Under the pieces are notes generated by a model that ran no database searches, had not been told where the DNA came from, and was given only the letters and a program-made list of their open reading frames with translations. From a virus: 57,168 nt of DNA. Location of the stretch: positions 1 to 57,168 of the IMG/VR virus record IMGVR_UViG_3300021976_000017; one strand, written 5' to 3'. The position numbers and the translations under genes are program-made. Positions within the stretch are counted from its first letter, which is position 1; every line of letters begins with the position of its first letter. Positions 7,593 through 15,417 of the stretch are shown here, piece by piece.

Positions 7593-7792
7593 TCGGTACC
7601 GCTGCCCACGCCCGGAAAAGGCCAGCACTTGGAGCACTTCTCAGGCACCGGCCCGACGTACTCGTCGGGTTCGACCTCGTCGAACACCGGGAACCCGCAC
7701 AGTGTGCGGCCTTCCTTCGGGCCGACACGATGGAGCATCGTTCCACTGACCGTGATGCACGCCTGTAGTGCCGTATCGATCCACTCAGCCAT
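7589..7792 (-). CDS. hypothetical Cys-containing protein, 67 aa
   Basis: Short protein with CGFPVF and CSKCWPF; the Cys residues and preceding acidic stretch suggest a small metal-binding fold. SD GAGGAGAC lies within the end of the upstream gene. Confidence 0.65.
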   Translation of the reverse strand: MAEWIDTALQACITVSGTMLHRVGPKEGRTLCGFPVFDEVEPDEYVGPVPEKCSKCWPFPGVGSGTE

Positions 7793-8249
7793 GGTCCGTC
7801 TCCTCGGGTGCAGTGACGTCGGCCATGCGCCGCAGCTTCGCGGCTAGTTCCGGCTCGGTCATCCCGGCCGCTTCCCTGGTTTCGATCATTCGGGCTATGG
7901 AACGCATGGCGTGTGCACGGGCGCGGTCTGCAGCCCCCAACATGCGATGCAGAGCGGCAGCGACGAAGCCCGAGCCATCGTTGTTCGCCATGTCGCGCAG
8001 CTCGTCGGCGATCTCGTCTGCGATCTCTGCCCGCAGGAGAGGCCCGGATACAGCCAAGACGGCATCGACGATCGGCCCCGCACCACCCATCCACGCGGCG
8101 CGGTACTCGCTGGTCTCACCCGCCCAGTTGACAACTAGGTAGCCCATTGCGTGGCCGTGCCGCTGGTACAGAATCCGCGCGACCGCTTCCATCGCAGCTT
8201 CGACCGCAGCCTCGCGCGCAGCTTCGGGTGTCGGCTGCTCAGTGGTCAC
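7785..8249 (-). CDS. hypothetical helical protein, 154 aa
   Basis: Ala/Glu-rich helical protein. The GTG start at 8249 overlaps the upstream stop (GTGA). C-terminus APEETDHG belongs to the repeated gene-end series. No recognised domain. Confidence 0.7.
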   Translation of the reverse strand: MTTEQPTPEAAREAAVEAAMEAVARILYQRHGHAMGYLVVNWAGETSEYRAAWMGGAGPIVDAVLAVSGPLLRAEIADEIADELRDMANNDGSGFVAAALHRMLGAADRARAHAMRSIARMIETREAAGMTEPELAAKLRRMADVTAPEETDHG

Positions 8250-8509
8250 CGGTCCCCCCGAGCAGCAACGTCGTCGAGTTGACGCACCGTCGCCAGCGGC
8301 TCAGGCGACTGCACATCCACCGACGCGATCAGTTTCCGGGCACGGTCGAACGCGCCGTCCGCGACGACGAACTCGACAGCGAACGCCACAGTCGGCAGCG
8401 CATCGCCGTAGGAGTCCTTCAGCGGCTCGTCGCTGGGTTTGCTGCTAGCGGCGATCTTCGTCCGGCCGGTATCAGCGCGAGCGATCCGCACGTAGGTCTT
8501 GACCTTCAT
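8246..8509 (-). CDS. hypothetical protein, 87 aa
   Basis: Begins MKVKTYVRIARADTGRTKIAASS. The pattern of a basic beta hairpin, then a helix, then a strand (PTVAFAVEFVVADGAF) is seen in small phage proteins of unknown role. Overlaps both neighbours. Confidence 0.7.
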   Translation of the reverse strand: MKVKTYVRIARADTGRTKIAASSKPSDEPLKDSYGDALPTVAFAVEFVVADGAFDRARKLIASVDVQSPEPLATVRQLDDVAARGDR

Positions 8510-8721
8510 TTTTGGTTCTCCTCCTGAGGGGCAGAAACAGCAGCGACAGGGAGCGACGAGACGAACCGGCCGGCCAGGTACGGCGTCAGCCGCTTGCCGC
8601 TCATGAAGCCGCGCGCCACCTCCCGCTCACGAGGGTTCGGCTCACGCTCGTTCGCGGCGATCAGCCGTAGCGCGGCCTCGTCCTTCCGTTGCGCTTTTCG
8701 TGCGTTGCCGTTGTTGCGCAT
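8506..8721 (-). CDS. small basic protein, 71 aa
   Basis: Start MRNNGNARKAQRKDEAALR at 8721, with SD GGAGG 9 nt upstream. Ends PQEENQK. First gene of the tightly overlapping block 8721-3206, though only a 72-nt gap separates it from the gene upstream. Confidence 0.65.
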   Translation of the reverse strand: MRNNGNARKAQRKDEAALRLIAANEREPNPREREVARGFMSGKRLTPYLAGRFVSSLPVAAVSAPQEENQK

Positions 8722-8793
8722 TTGGTTTTCCTCCGGTGGTGGGTTGAAGAATGGGCCAGCCCAGCCCCTGCCAGGCCGGCCCACGCGCGGGAT

Positions 8794-9216
8794 CTAGTCG
8801 GCGACCAAGCGCAGCTCGTCGGCCTGCTCCCGCTGACGCCGGATCTCATAGGTACCCGGGGCGATACCGACGTAGCCGTGCTCGGGGTGAGCGAGCCACG
8901 CGGTTGACTCGTCAGGGACGGTCAGCACCGCCACACGCAGTTCGGTCGCCCGCGGGCTGATGACGTCGCAGTAGACCGGGCCGTCGGCGACGATCGCGTG
9001 GGTGTTGCCGCCGTTCTCGCCGCGAACCACGGGCGTTCCGCCGGCCAGGACAGGCGTCGTCGCGACGATCTGGCCGAGCCCTGCACTCTTCCCGGGCACG
9101 ACGATCACATCACCCTGCCGCTGCAACCCGTCCAATACGGGGATAGTCGTTTCCCGGTCCAGGTGGTCGAGGACGTCGACACCGTGCCGGTCGATCAGAT
9201 CAGCTAGTGCATGCAT
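8794..9216 (-). CDS. partner of the DUF6745-like protein, 140 aa
   Basis: Unknown-function protein. Conserved-looking segments are GENGGNTHAIVADGPVYCD and AHPEHGYVGIAPGTYEIRRQ. From memory, actinobacterial genomes often carry this kind of protein beside a DUF6745 gene, and it is so placed here (30 nt gap). The ATG start at 9216 is preceded by AGGGGAA. Confidence 0.65.
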   Translation of the reverse strand: MHALADLIDRHGVDVLDHLDRETTIPVLDGLQRQGDVIVVPGKSAGLGQIVATTPVLAGGTPVVRGENGGNTHAIVADGPVYCDVISPRATELRVAVLTVPDESTAWLAHPEHGYVGIAPGTYEIRRQREQADELRLVAD

Positions 9217-9246
9217 TGCGGGGTTCCCCTTTCGAAGGGATTTGAG

Positions 9247-10674
9247 TTAGCAGGCCCGCGCGAGCGCGCGGTACTGCGATGGGTTGAGATTGAACGTCCA
9301 GCCCGCGGCAGCCACGGGGTCGCTGATGGACGCTGGGACGGTGAGGCCGAACCGGTGTCGCGTGCCGTCACGTTCGACCGTGGCGTTGGTGCAGAGCAGC
9401 ACCCGGACCGGCGAGTCGTAGATCTTCGCGGGCACGTCGTACAGCGACAGCTCCTGCCCCGGGTTACCGGGATCGGGCACCGTCTCGCCGACCTGCGCTA
9501 GGCCGGCGTCGGTGACGAACCTGTCCCATCCGAGCTTCTCGATCGCCACACGGCGTATCTCAGCGTTCGGTTCCCGCATGATCCGTTCCGTGTCCCAGCC
9601 GACCTCGATCAGATCAGCTGGGACCGGGGTTCCGTGCCACGCGTGCATCCCCCACCCGTCGGCCCAGGAGATGACTGGCCCGGTCTCGTTGTGGAGCCGA
9701 TGGCTACCCCACCCTGTCGGGCCGACCTGCTCAAGGTGGAGCTCGAGGGGCCGGTCGGAGACCATGACGAAGTCCTTGTGCGGCCACCACCAGCCGGCGG
9801 TCGATGCGGCGTCGTAGGCACGGGACCGATCCCAGGTCTCGCCGAGGTCGAGGTCGGTTTCGTCGCGGAAGAACCCGACCCAGGCTTGCCAGTACCCGGC
9901 CCAATGTTGGCCTCCGAGGCGGTAGTACCAGAGTTTCTGGATGGCATCGGCTATCCCTTGTCGAACCGCGCCGCCAACCGCGCCGCGAACCGCGCCGTCA
10001 ACCGCGCCGCCAACCGCGCCGTCAACCGCGCCGCCAACCGCGTCGTGAACCGCGCCGTCAACCGCGCCGTCAACCGCGTCGTGAACCGCGTCGCGAACCG
10101 CGTCGCGAACCGCGTCGTGAACCGCGCCGTGAACCGCGCCGTCAACCGCGCCGTCAACCGCGCCGCCAACCGCGCCGTCAACCGCGCCGCCAACCGCGCC
10201 GTCAACCGCGTCGCGAACCGCGTCGCGAACCGCGTCGCGAACCGCGTCGTGAACCGCGCCGTGAACCGCGCCGTCAACCGCGCCGTCAACCGCGCCGCCA
10301 ACCGCGCCGTCAACCGCGCCGCCAACCGCGCCGTCAACCGCGCCGCGAACCGCGTCGTGAACCGCGCCGCGAACCGCGTCGTGAACCGCGTCGTGAACCG
10401 CGTCGCCAACCGCGCCGCCTCGCTGACGCTCGGCGATCAGATACGCAGCCACGGGAGCAGCGAGCGACCCGACCAGCGGCGACGGCACGCGCACCACGAG
10501 ACCTGGCCACGGGATGCCAGCGAAGCGGTAGCAGTCCCTAGCGCCCTGTTCCCAGGCTGCCCACTCGTCGTCGGAGAGCGGGCCGGTGTGCCATCCGCGT
10601 TCGATCCACTGCTGGGCGTAGAGGCCCATTCGGGCTTGCTGCTCGGGGGTGAGCTTGTCGATGCGTTTAGTCAC
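9247..10674 (-). CDS. DUF6745-like protein with large tetrapeptide repeat domain, 475 aa
   Basis: N-terminal about 95 aa, then about 155 residues of tandem AVxx tetrapeptides (x mostly D/G, H/R-D), then a C-terminal DUF6745-like domain (GGQHWAGYWQAWVGFF, GWWWPHKDFVMVSDRP, LHNETGPVISWADGW). The GTG start at 10674 has SD GGAGGA 5 nt upstream; longer in-frame readings lack an SD. The valine every fourth residue suggests a regular coil or beta-helix. Function unknown. Confidence 0.75.
   Translation of the reverse strand: MTKRIDKLTPEQQARMGLYAQQWIERGWHTGPLSDDEWAAWEQGARDCYRFAGIPWPGLVVRVPSPLVGSLAAPVAAYLIAERQRGGAVGDAVHDAVHDAVRGAVHDAVRGAVDGAVGGAVDGAVGGAVDGAVDGAVHGAVHDAVRDAVRDAVRDAVDGAVGGAVDGAVGGAVDGAVDGAVHGAVHDAVRDAVRDAVHDAVDGAVDGAVHDAVGGAVDGAVGGAVDGAVRGAVGGAVRQGIADAIQKLWYYRLGGQHWAGYWQAWVGFFRDETDLDLGETWDRSRAYDAASTAGWWWPHKDFVMVSDRPLELHLEQVGPTGWGSHRLHNETGPVISWADGWGMHAWHGTPVPADLIEVGWDTERIMREPNAEIRRVAIEKLGWDRFVTDAGLAQVGETVPDPGNPGQELSLYDVPAKIYDSPVRVLLCTNATVERDGTRHRFGLTVPASISDPVAAAGWTFNLNPSQYRALARAC
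9955..10425 (-). repeat. 12-bp tandem repeat tract within coding sequence
   Basis: About 39 degenerate copies of a 12-bp unit (plus-strand form AACCGCGCCGTC or variants with C/T and G/C changes). Because 12 is a multiple of 3, the repeats keep the frame and encode the AVxx tetrapeptides of the DUF6745-like protein. Larger blocks of several units recur, for example about 10000-10130 and 10170-10300, pointing to expansion by slippage or unequal crossing over. Confidence 0.9.
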
Positions 10675-10708
10675 GCCTGTCCTCCGTTGGCGGGTTGGGG
10701 TGGGTCGG

Positions 10709-11974
10709 TCACTGGCTAGCGTCTGCAAGAAGGTCAACCTCTGCCTTGTCCCAGATCGGCGACCACGGCAACTCGCCTCCCCGGTACAGGCCGGCAGGGA
10801 ACTGACGGATGTCGCGGTCACCGCGGAACGTCGCAGCCAGCTCGTACACGTTCTCCGCGCGGCGCTGGATCACACGCCCATACCCAGCCCAGCGTTGCCA
10901 CACCGACGACCCGAACGGCATCTGCGGGCGGCTCGAGCCGTCACCTTTCGGCATGTGATGCTCCAGCCATAGCGCGATGCGGTGGCGGGCCCGGATCCGG
11001 TCGAACACGGCCCGGACCTCATCGGCGGCGGTCTCCCACGAGTCGCGGCCAGTATGGAACGCCTTGTACAGCGACCCGAAAGCGACCAGGGCAGGGCGGG
11101 TTTCCGCTACGACGCGTTCGAGGAGCTGAGCGTCGGCGTGCCGGCGCAGATCCAGCCCCTCGGGGCGCATCCACACATAGGCGTTGTCACCCGTCCAGTG
11201 ACCCAGCCGCGTGACTTGGCTTTGCAGTGGGCGGGACTGCCGGCGGACCGTGGACAGCGGGTTCTCCAGGTCGACGAGCAGGGTCCGCTGCGCCGGGATC
11301 CGCTCCCCCGGCTTGAACGGATGCACCCCCGCAGCGACGGCCTGGCAGATCTGACGGGACAGCCAAGACTTACCCGACCCCTCACCAGCCAGGATCATGA
11401 TCACGTCTTGGCGTTCGATCAGGCCCGGCACCACCCAGTCCTCCGCCCGGTCCGGCTGCGCGAGGAACTGATCCCAAGTCCACAGGCCGTCGACCGCCGC
11501 GTCAGACGCACGCTCATCGATGAGCATGTCCAAGGCGAGGGCTTCCCGCGCGGCCTGGTCCATCAGGTCGTCAGCGTCGACCATCTCCGTGGCCATCTGC
11601 GTGATCCGCGTACCGAGCTTCACCAGCTGCCGGCGGCGGGACGCAGTACGCATCTGCCCGGCGTAGTAGGACAGGTTCCCCGCGACGACGGGCCGGCTGT
11701 ACAGGGTGTGGACGTACGCGGTGCCGCCCACATTGCTCAGTTGGCCGGTGTTGCCGAGCTCGGTGTAGACGGCGGTCGGGTCGGGCGCGATGCCGCGGTC
11801 GGACAGGTTCAGCATGGCGGTGAACATCGCGGCGTGGCGTGGCTGCCAGAAGTCGGCGATGGTGACCATCTGCTGCGCGGCGTTGATGGCTGGCGGTGAG
11901 TTGAGCACCACGGCGAGCACGGTCTGCTCGGCGGCGACCGCGGCCGGGGTCGGGGTTTCGACGTCGTCGGTCAT
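10709..11974 (-). CDS. DnaB/RepA-like replicative helicase, 421 aa
   Basis: DnaB N-terminal-like domain (about 10-110, TPAAVAAEQTVLAVVL and FWQPRHAAMF), then a RecA-fold core with Walker A GEGSGKS (197-203) and a Walker B-like hydrophobic strand ending in D (LLVDLEN, about 230). WLEHHMPKG and GSSVWQRWAGYGRVIQR match RepA-type hexameric helicases. Encoded directly after the replication initiator (ATGA overlap), it is probably the phage replicative helicase. The 35-nt gap to the next gene holds nothing notable. Confidence 0.88.
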   Translation of the reverse strand: MTDDVETPTPAAVAAEQTVLAVVLNSPPAINAAQQMVTIADFWQPRHAAMFTAMLNLSDRGIAPDPTAVYTELGNTGQLSNVGGTAYVHTLYSRPVVAGNLSYYAGQMRTASRRRQLVKLGTRITQMATEMVDADDLMDQAAREALALDMLIDERASDAAVDGLWTWDQFLAQPDRAEDWVVPGLIERQDVIMILAGEGSGKSWLSRQICQAVAAGVHPFKPGERIPAQRTLLVDLENPLSTVRRQSRPLQSQVTRLGHWTGDNAYVWMRPEGLDLRRHADAQLLERVVAETRPALVAFGSLYKAFHTGRDSWETAADEVRAVFDRIRARHRIALWLEHHMPKGDGSSRPQMPFGSSVWQRWAGYGRVIQRRAENVYELAATFRGDRDIRQFPAGLYRGGELPWSPIWDKAEVDLLADASQ

Positions 11975-12744
11975 TGGTCCATCCCGAATTCCCAGCCAGC
12001 GGGACGTTCCTGAGGGGACGCCTTTGTCCCGTTCAGCGAACCCCAATGCTTGGCTAGCGCTGATGGTGTGAGCGTCGCGTCGCGGAATCGTTGTCGGAAG
12101 TTCCGAGCACGAAGCGTCACCTGCCCGGGAGTGGCATCGACGGAGCGGAGCTCCTTCAGCGCCTTGTTGACGGCGCCGCGGCCGGAGTCGGTCAGCGTCT
12201 TCGGGTCGATGCCGCACGCCGAGGTGAGGGCGTCGAATAGTTCGTCTCGTTCACGCGGCGGCTTGTCCGGCGCAATACCTTTCCCTGTTCCCTTCCCTGT
12301 TCCCTGATCCGCGGGCGCGCGCGAGGGTGGTGAGGGCTCAGTGCGGGCTCCGTGAGGGCTCACTGAAGGCTCACTGAGCGATCCGTGATCACGCGATGAG
12401 GGCTCATGCTTCGGGCAGTGAGGAATCCGTGACGGGGAAGGGCGATTCACCTTCTGGTGCTCGTCCCAGTTGACGAGGTGCAGGTAGCGCTTGCCGTCAA
12501 CTTCGTACCGGCATAGCGGTCCAGAGGCGGCTATCTCGCTGAGGTGCTGGTCGAGTTTCTTGATGGTCATGTCGTCGTCGAGCGGGTATAGCTCGGCTTT
12601 GATGAGACGCACGTCGTCCAAGCCGCGGCCTAGGTCGTCGAGGTACCCGGGTAGGCCGACGAACGTCCATCGGACGGGGTAGGGCCACGAGCACACCGTG
12701 TGGCTCTTCCGCATCTCAGGTTTGACCGAACGTATCCGCGCCAT
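11971..12744 (-). CDS. replication initiator/helicase-loader-like protein, 257 aa
   Basis: N-terminal winged-helix region (MARIRSVKPEMRKS, then LPGYLDDLGRGLDDVRLIKAE and KRYLHLVNWDEHQ), typical of actinophage replisome organisers. A Ser/Pro-rich linker (about 103-150) follows, then a helical C-terminal domain (LTSACGIDPKTLTDSGRGAV). The linker DNA contains an 11-bp iteron array, as lambda O contains ori. Followed by the helicase gene with a 4-nt overlap. ATG at 12744 abuts the stop of the preceding gene. Confidence 0.82.
   Translation of the reverse strand: MARIRSVKPEMRKSHTVCSWPYPVRWTFVGLPGYLDDLGRGLDDVRLIKAELYPLDDDMTIKKLDQHLSEIAASGPLCRYEVDGKRYLHLVNWDEHQKVNRPSPSRIPHCPKHEPSSRDHGSLSEPSVSPHGARTEPSPPSRAPADQGTGKGTGKGIAPDKPPRERDELFDALTSACGIDPKTLTDSGRGAVNKALKELRSVDATPGQVTLRARNFRQRFRDATLTPSALAKHWGSLNGTKASPQERPAGWEFGMDQ
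12331..12440. repeat. 11-bp iteron array, candidate replication origin
   Basis: Ten consecutive 11-bp units of form TGAGGGCTCAC: units start at 12331, 12342, 12353, 12364, 12375, 12386, 12397, 12408, 12419 and 12430. Units 1-4 and 7 match best; 5, 6 and 8-10 are degenerate but keep phase and usually the TGA start. Eleven is not a multiple of three, so protein repetition cannot explain the periodicity. One unit per helical turn inside an initiator gene is what an origin would look like. Confidence 0.7.
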
Positions 12745-12930
12745 TTACTCGGGTATCCCTTCTCGCAGCTCGTCGATGGTTGCTCCGAGCAGGGCCATCC
12801 GGGTGTCATCGGCGTCGCTGCGGCAGTCTGGGCACCAGTGCCGATGCCCCAGGATCGACAGGGCGAGCACGATCCGGGCGTTCGCCTGCCGGAACTCGTG
12901 ACGGGCTTCGACCTCAGCACCGGACGTCAT
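12745..12930 (-). CDS. small protein with CxxC, 61 aa
   Basis: Helical small protein with HRHWCPDCRSD, a possible zinc knuckle. ATGA overlap with the upstream gene; its stop abuts the initiator start. Unknown function. Confidence 0.7.
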   Translation of the reverse strand: MTSGAEVEARHEFRQANARIVLALSILGHRHWCPDCRSDADDTRMALLGATIDELREGIPE

Positions 12931-13496
12931 GACGGCACAGGCGGGGTTGAGACGAGGCGACGTTTGGCTTCACCAGTGGGGACGCCGCCGAGCAGCTGAC
13001 CGTCCGTGCTGACGGCGAGGGTCCAGTCGTACGCCCACACAGCCCACCATTCGTGCGCGGCCGCGCCGTAGTGGTGTTGGCCGCCGGGGTGGGGTGTCCA
13101 GCCGCCGCAGTCGCAGCCCGGGGTCGGGCATTTCTTGCCGCGTTTCCCGTGGGTGATCTCGGGGCGTTCCGCGTAGGTTGCTAGCCGGCCGGCGACCATC
13201 GGGCATGCCTGCTCGGCGTAGGTGGCGCACCATGGATGCAGCGGCGGCTCAGTGAGGTAGGTGTCCAGCTGGGTGGGTCCGCCGAGGAACACGACCGGGC
13301 GGAGTTTCAGCGGTTCGCCGCAGGTTTGGCAGATGCCTTGGGTCCAGGCCTGCATCCATTTTGTGTGGTGGGTGGTGCGGAAGTCGACGCCGCCGTCGGC
13401 GAGGGGGACGTTCACCCAGGGTGCGACGAGGCCGCCGATGGTGGGGCGGTGGGCGAGCGTGACCGGGATCGGGGGCCGGACCTCGGGTTTCGTCAT
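12927..13496 (-). CDS. zinc-binding-like phage protein, 189 aa
   Basis: Unrecognised protein rich in Cys, His and Trp: CQTCGEPL, HPWCATYAEQACPM, CPTPGCDCGGW. It probably binds one or more metal ions. Overlaps with both neighbours place it in the replication operon. Confidence 0.75.
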   Translation of the reverse strand: MTKPEVRPPIPVTLAHRPTIGGLVAPWVNVPLADGGVDFRTTHHTKWMQAWTQGICQTCGEPLKLRPVVFLGGPTQLDTYLTEPPLHPWCATYAEQACPMVAGRLATYAERPEITHGKRGKKCPTPGCDCGGWTPHPGGQHHYGAAAHEWWAVWAYDWTLAVSTDGQLLGGVPTGEAKRRLVSTPPVPS

Positions 13497-13612
13497 GCCG
13501 GCTCCTGCTGATCGTCGATCTCCACCCGCTCCGTAAACCGGGCCAGCGCGTCCTCATCCCGAACCGGGCCCCAGGTCGCGTCGGTCCACTCGATGCCGCT
13601 CTTGTCGCTCAC
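13493..13612 (-). CDS. 39-aa protein, possible remnant of DUF5131 family
   Basis: GTG start at 13612 (GTGA overlap with the methyltransferase stop), SD GGAGG 8 nt upstream, stop overlapping the next gene. Residues 6-16 (GIEWTDATWGP) resemble the start of phage Gp37/Gp68 DUF5131 proteins, but the Cys cluster and all the rest are missing. It is either an eroded copy or a small gene that kept the leader. Confidence 0.55.
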   Translation of the reverse strand: MSDKSGIEWTDATWGPVRDEDALARFTERVEIDDQQEPA

Positions 13613-15417
13613 GCGGCACCTCCGAGGATCTGCATCACGATGCCGCCGAGCCACTGCGCGACGTTCGAGCTGACAGCGTTGCCGGCCTGCATGGTCTGCT
13701 CGGACCTGTTGCCGGTGATCTCGTAGGAGTCGGGGAACCGTTGCGCCCGGGCGTGTTCACGGGGCTGGAGCATCCGGAAGTAGCAGTCGTCGACGTCGAT
13801 CGCGGGCGCGACGAGGGCGGCGCTGTCGTGGGTGCCGAGCGTGTGCAGCGGCTCGCCGGTGGTCTTGGCTTTGCCGCGCCGGTACGGGATGACCAGGGAC
13901 AGGTTCGGCTTCGCGACGACGCCCGGCATCGGGTCATGGACGTCCTTCGTCATGTGTCCGATGGGGCCGTAGTCGAGGCCGCCGTGATGCTTCTGGATGA
14001 ACGCGCCTGGCGGGGTGGTGAGGTAGTGGTGGCGGCCGGTGGCGACGGTGGCCAGGGCATCGTCGCCGATGCCCATCGGGCGGGAGTTCTCCCGCAGCAC
14101 GGTGACGAACTGCTCCGGCACCGCGACGAGCGCGTCGGTCTCGCGGGTGGTGCGTGTGCGCATCGGGTCGGCGAGAGGTGCGGCGGTGTCGTTCCAGGTG
14201 CCGCCGGCGGGGACGAGCATGCCGTCGCCGATCTTCGCGGTGCGGGGGTCGAGCGGTGCCGCGTCGAGCGGGTAGACGCGTCCGTGGTCGTCGTGGTTCA
14301 CGGTGACCGACAGCGGCGGGGTGACCAGGGTCCGGACGGTGCGCCCGCCGGCGGTGACGGCGCCCATCGGCTCGTCGACGCCGCGTAGCCGGCTGCCGTC
14401 GGCGCCGTCGTAGTCGCGGCGGTCCAGCAGGAACGGCGGCACCGCAACCCCGTCGCCTGGCGTGCCGGAACGGGCGATCAGCGGCGACTCGTTGACCGGC
14501 CATGCCCGGGTGTAGCCGTCGCGCTCGTAGGTGTTGCCGTGGACGGCGACCTCGACGGGCTGCGCGAACAGTTCGAGGCCGGCCTTGATGCGGCGGACGG
14601 TGGCGGCCGCGAGCGGCTTCGGGCGGTCCCCGATGCGGGTGCCGATGTCCGACCAGTCGATGGCAGTCGCGGCCGGCCGGACGTACGGCTCGACCAGGCT
14701 GTAGCTGCAGGATTGGCTGGGGCATCGGTAGTGGTACTGCTTGCCGTACTTCCCGACCCGACGCTTCGGGTTCCATGCCTGCTTCGCCGGCACGACCTCG
14801 TGGCACGTGTGGCACCAGGCGAGCGGCCGCGGCCGAACATCCGGCACCGGGACACCCTTCGCTGTGCAGAACACGTAGAGCCGGTCACGCCACTGCGGTG
14901 CGTGGGGGTTGTCGTCGTCGCCGACGTGCGCGCTCGACACCGAGATGAGTTGGCAGGTGTAGCCGCGCTGGCGGAGTCCGTCGAGCCACCAGTCGAACAT
15001 CTCCCACGCCGCGAACTCGACGACGTTCTCGACGATGATCACCTTGTACTCGTGGACTTCCGCCGCTCGGATCACGTCGTATGCGGTCGCCCGGGAGCGG
15101 ACACCGCCGTCGTTGGGGACGTAGTCCTCGAGCAGGTCCAGCTGGGCGCGCACCTTGGATGCTTGCTTGCGGCCGCCGGCCGGCGAGTGCCACGTGCACT
15201 CGGGGCTGGCCCACAGCACCTCGGTGTGAGGTAGTCGGCGCATGTCGTAGTTGGAGACGTCAGCGACCAGGTGCTCGGCGTCGGGGAAGTTGACCGAGTG
15301 GGTGGCGATCGCTCGGTCCCAATGGTTCGCGGCGAGCTTCAACTCGAGGCCTGCGGCGGACAGGCCGATCGAGGAGCCGCCCGCGCCGCAGAAGATGTCC
15401 GTATAGGTGAGGCTCAT
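13609..15417 (-). CDS. C5-cytosine DNA methyltransferase, 602 aa
   Basis: Motif I DIFCGAGGSSIGL (7-19), motif IV as ASPECTWHS with catalytic C74 (usual form PPCQ), motif VI ENV (130-132), motif VIII-like PQWRDRLYV, motif X GNAVSSNVA near the end. The variable region is long (about 200-540), holds a zinc-like CHTC/CPSQSC cluster and at least four units ending in ALVxPP, TLVTPP or YLTTPP. No cognate restriction enzyme is evident, so self-protection against host restriction is the likely role. Confidence 0.9.
   Translation of the reverse strand: MSLTYTDIFCGAGGSSIGLSAAGLELKLAANHWDRAIATHSVNFPDAEHLVADVSNYDMRRLPHTEVLWASPECTWHSPAGGRKQASKVRAQLDLLEDYVPNDGGVRSRATAYDVIRAAEVHEYKVIIVENVVEFAAWEMFDWWLDGLRQRGYTCQLISVSSAHVGDDDNPHAPQWRDRLYVFCTAKGVPVPDVRPRPLAWCHTCHEVVPAKQAWNPKRRVGKYGKQYHYRCPSQSCSYSLVEPYVRPAATAIDWSDIGTRIGDRPKPLAAATVRRIKAGLELFAQPVEVAVHGNTYERDGYTRAWPVNESPLIARSGTPGDGVAVPPFLLDRRDYDGADGSRLRGVDEPMGAVTAGGRTVRTLVTPPLSVTVNHDDHGRVYPLDAAPLDPRTAKIGDGMLVPAGGTWNDTAAPLADPMRTRTTRETDALVAVPEQFVTVLRENSRPMGIGDDALATVATGRHHYLTTPPGAFIQKHHGGLDYGPIGHMTKDVHDPMPGVVAKPNLSLVIPYRRGKAKTTGEPLHTLGTHDSAALVAPAIDVDDCYFRMLQPREHARAQRFPDSYEITGNRSEQTMQAGNAVSSNVAQWLGGIVMQILGGAA

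Noticed and set aside
9955-10425. CRISPR array
   Set aside because: The units are contiguous 12-mers without spacers and stay in frame within a protein gene.
9634-10719. Long plus-strand reading frames opposite the repeat gene
   Set aside because: They are Arg/Asn/Pro repeats produced by the complement of the 12-bp units, without SD, and the minus strand has domains and overlaps that make sense.
12280-12312. Short TTCCCTG repeats near the iterons as part of the origin
   Set aside because: These copies are 12-bp units in frame (encoding GTGKGTGK) and out of phase with the 11-bp array, so protein-level repetition is enough.
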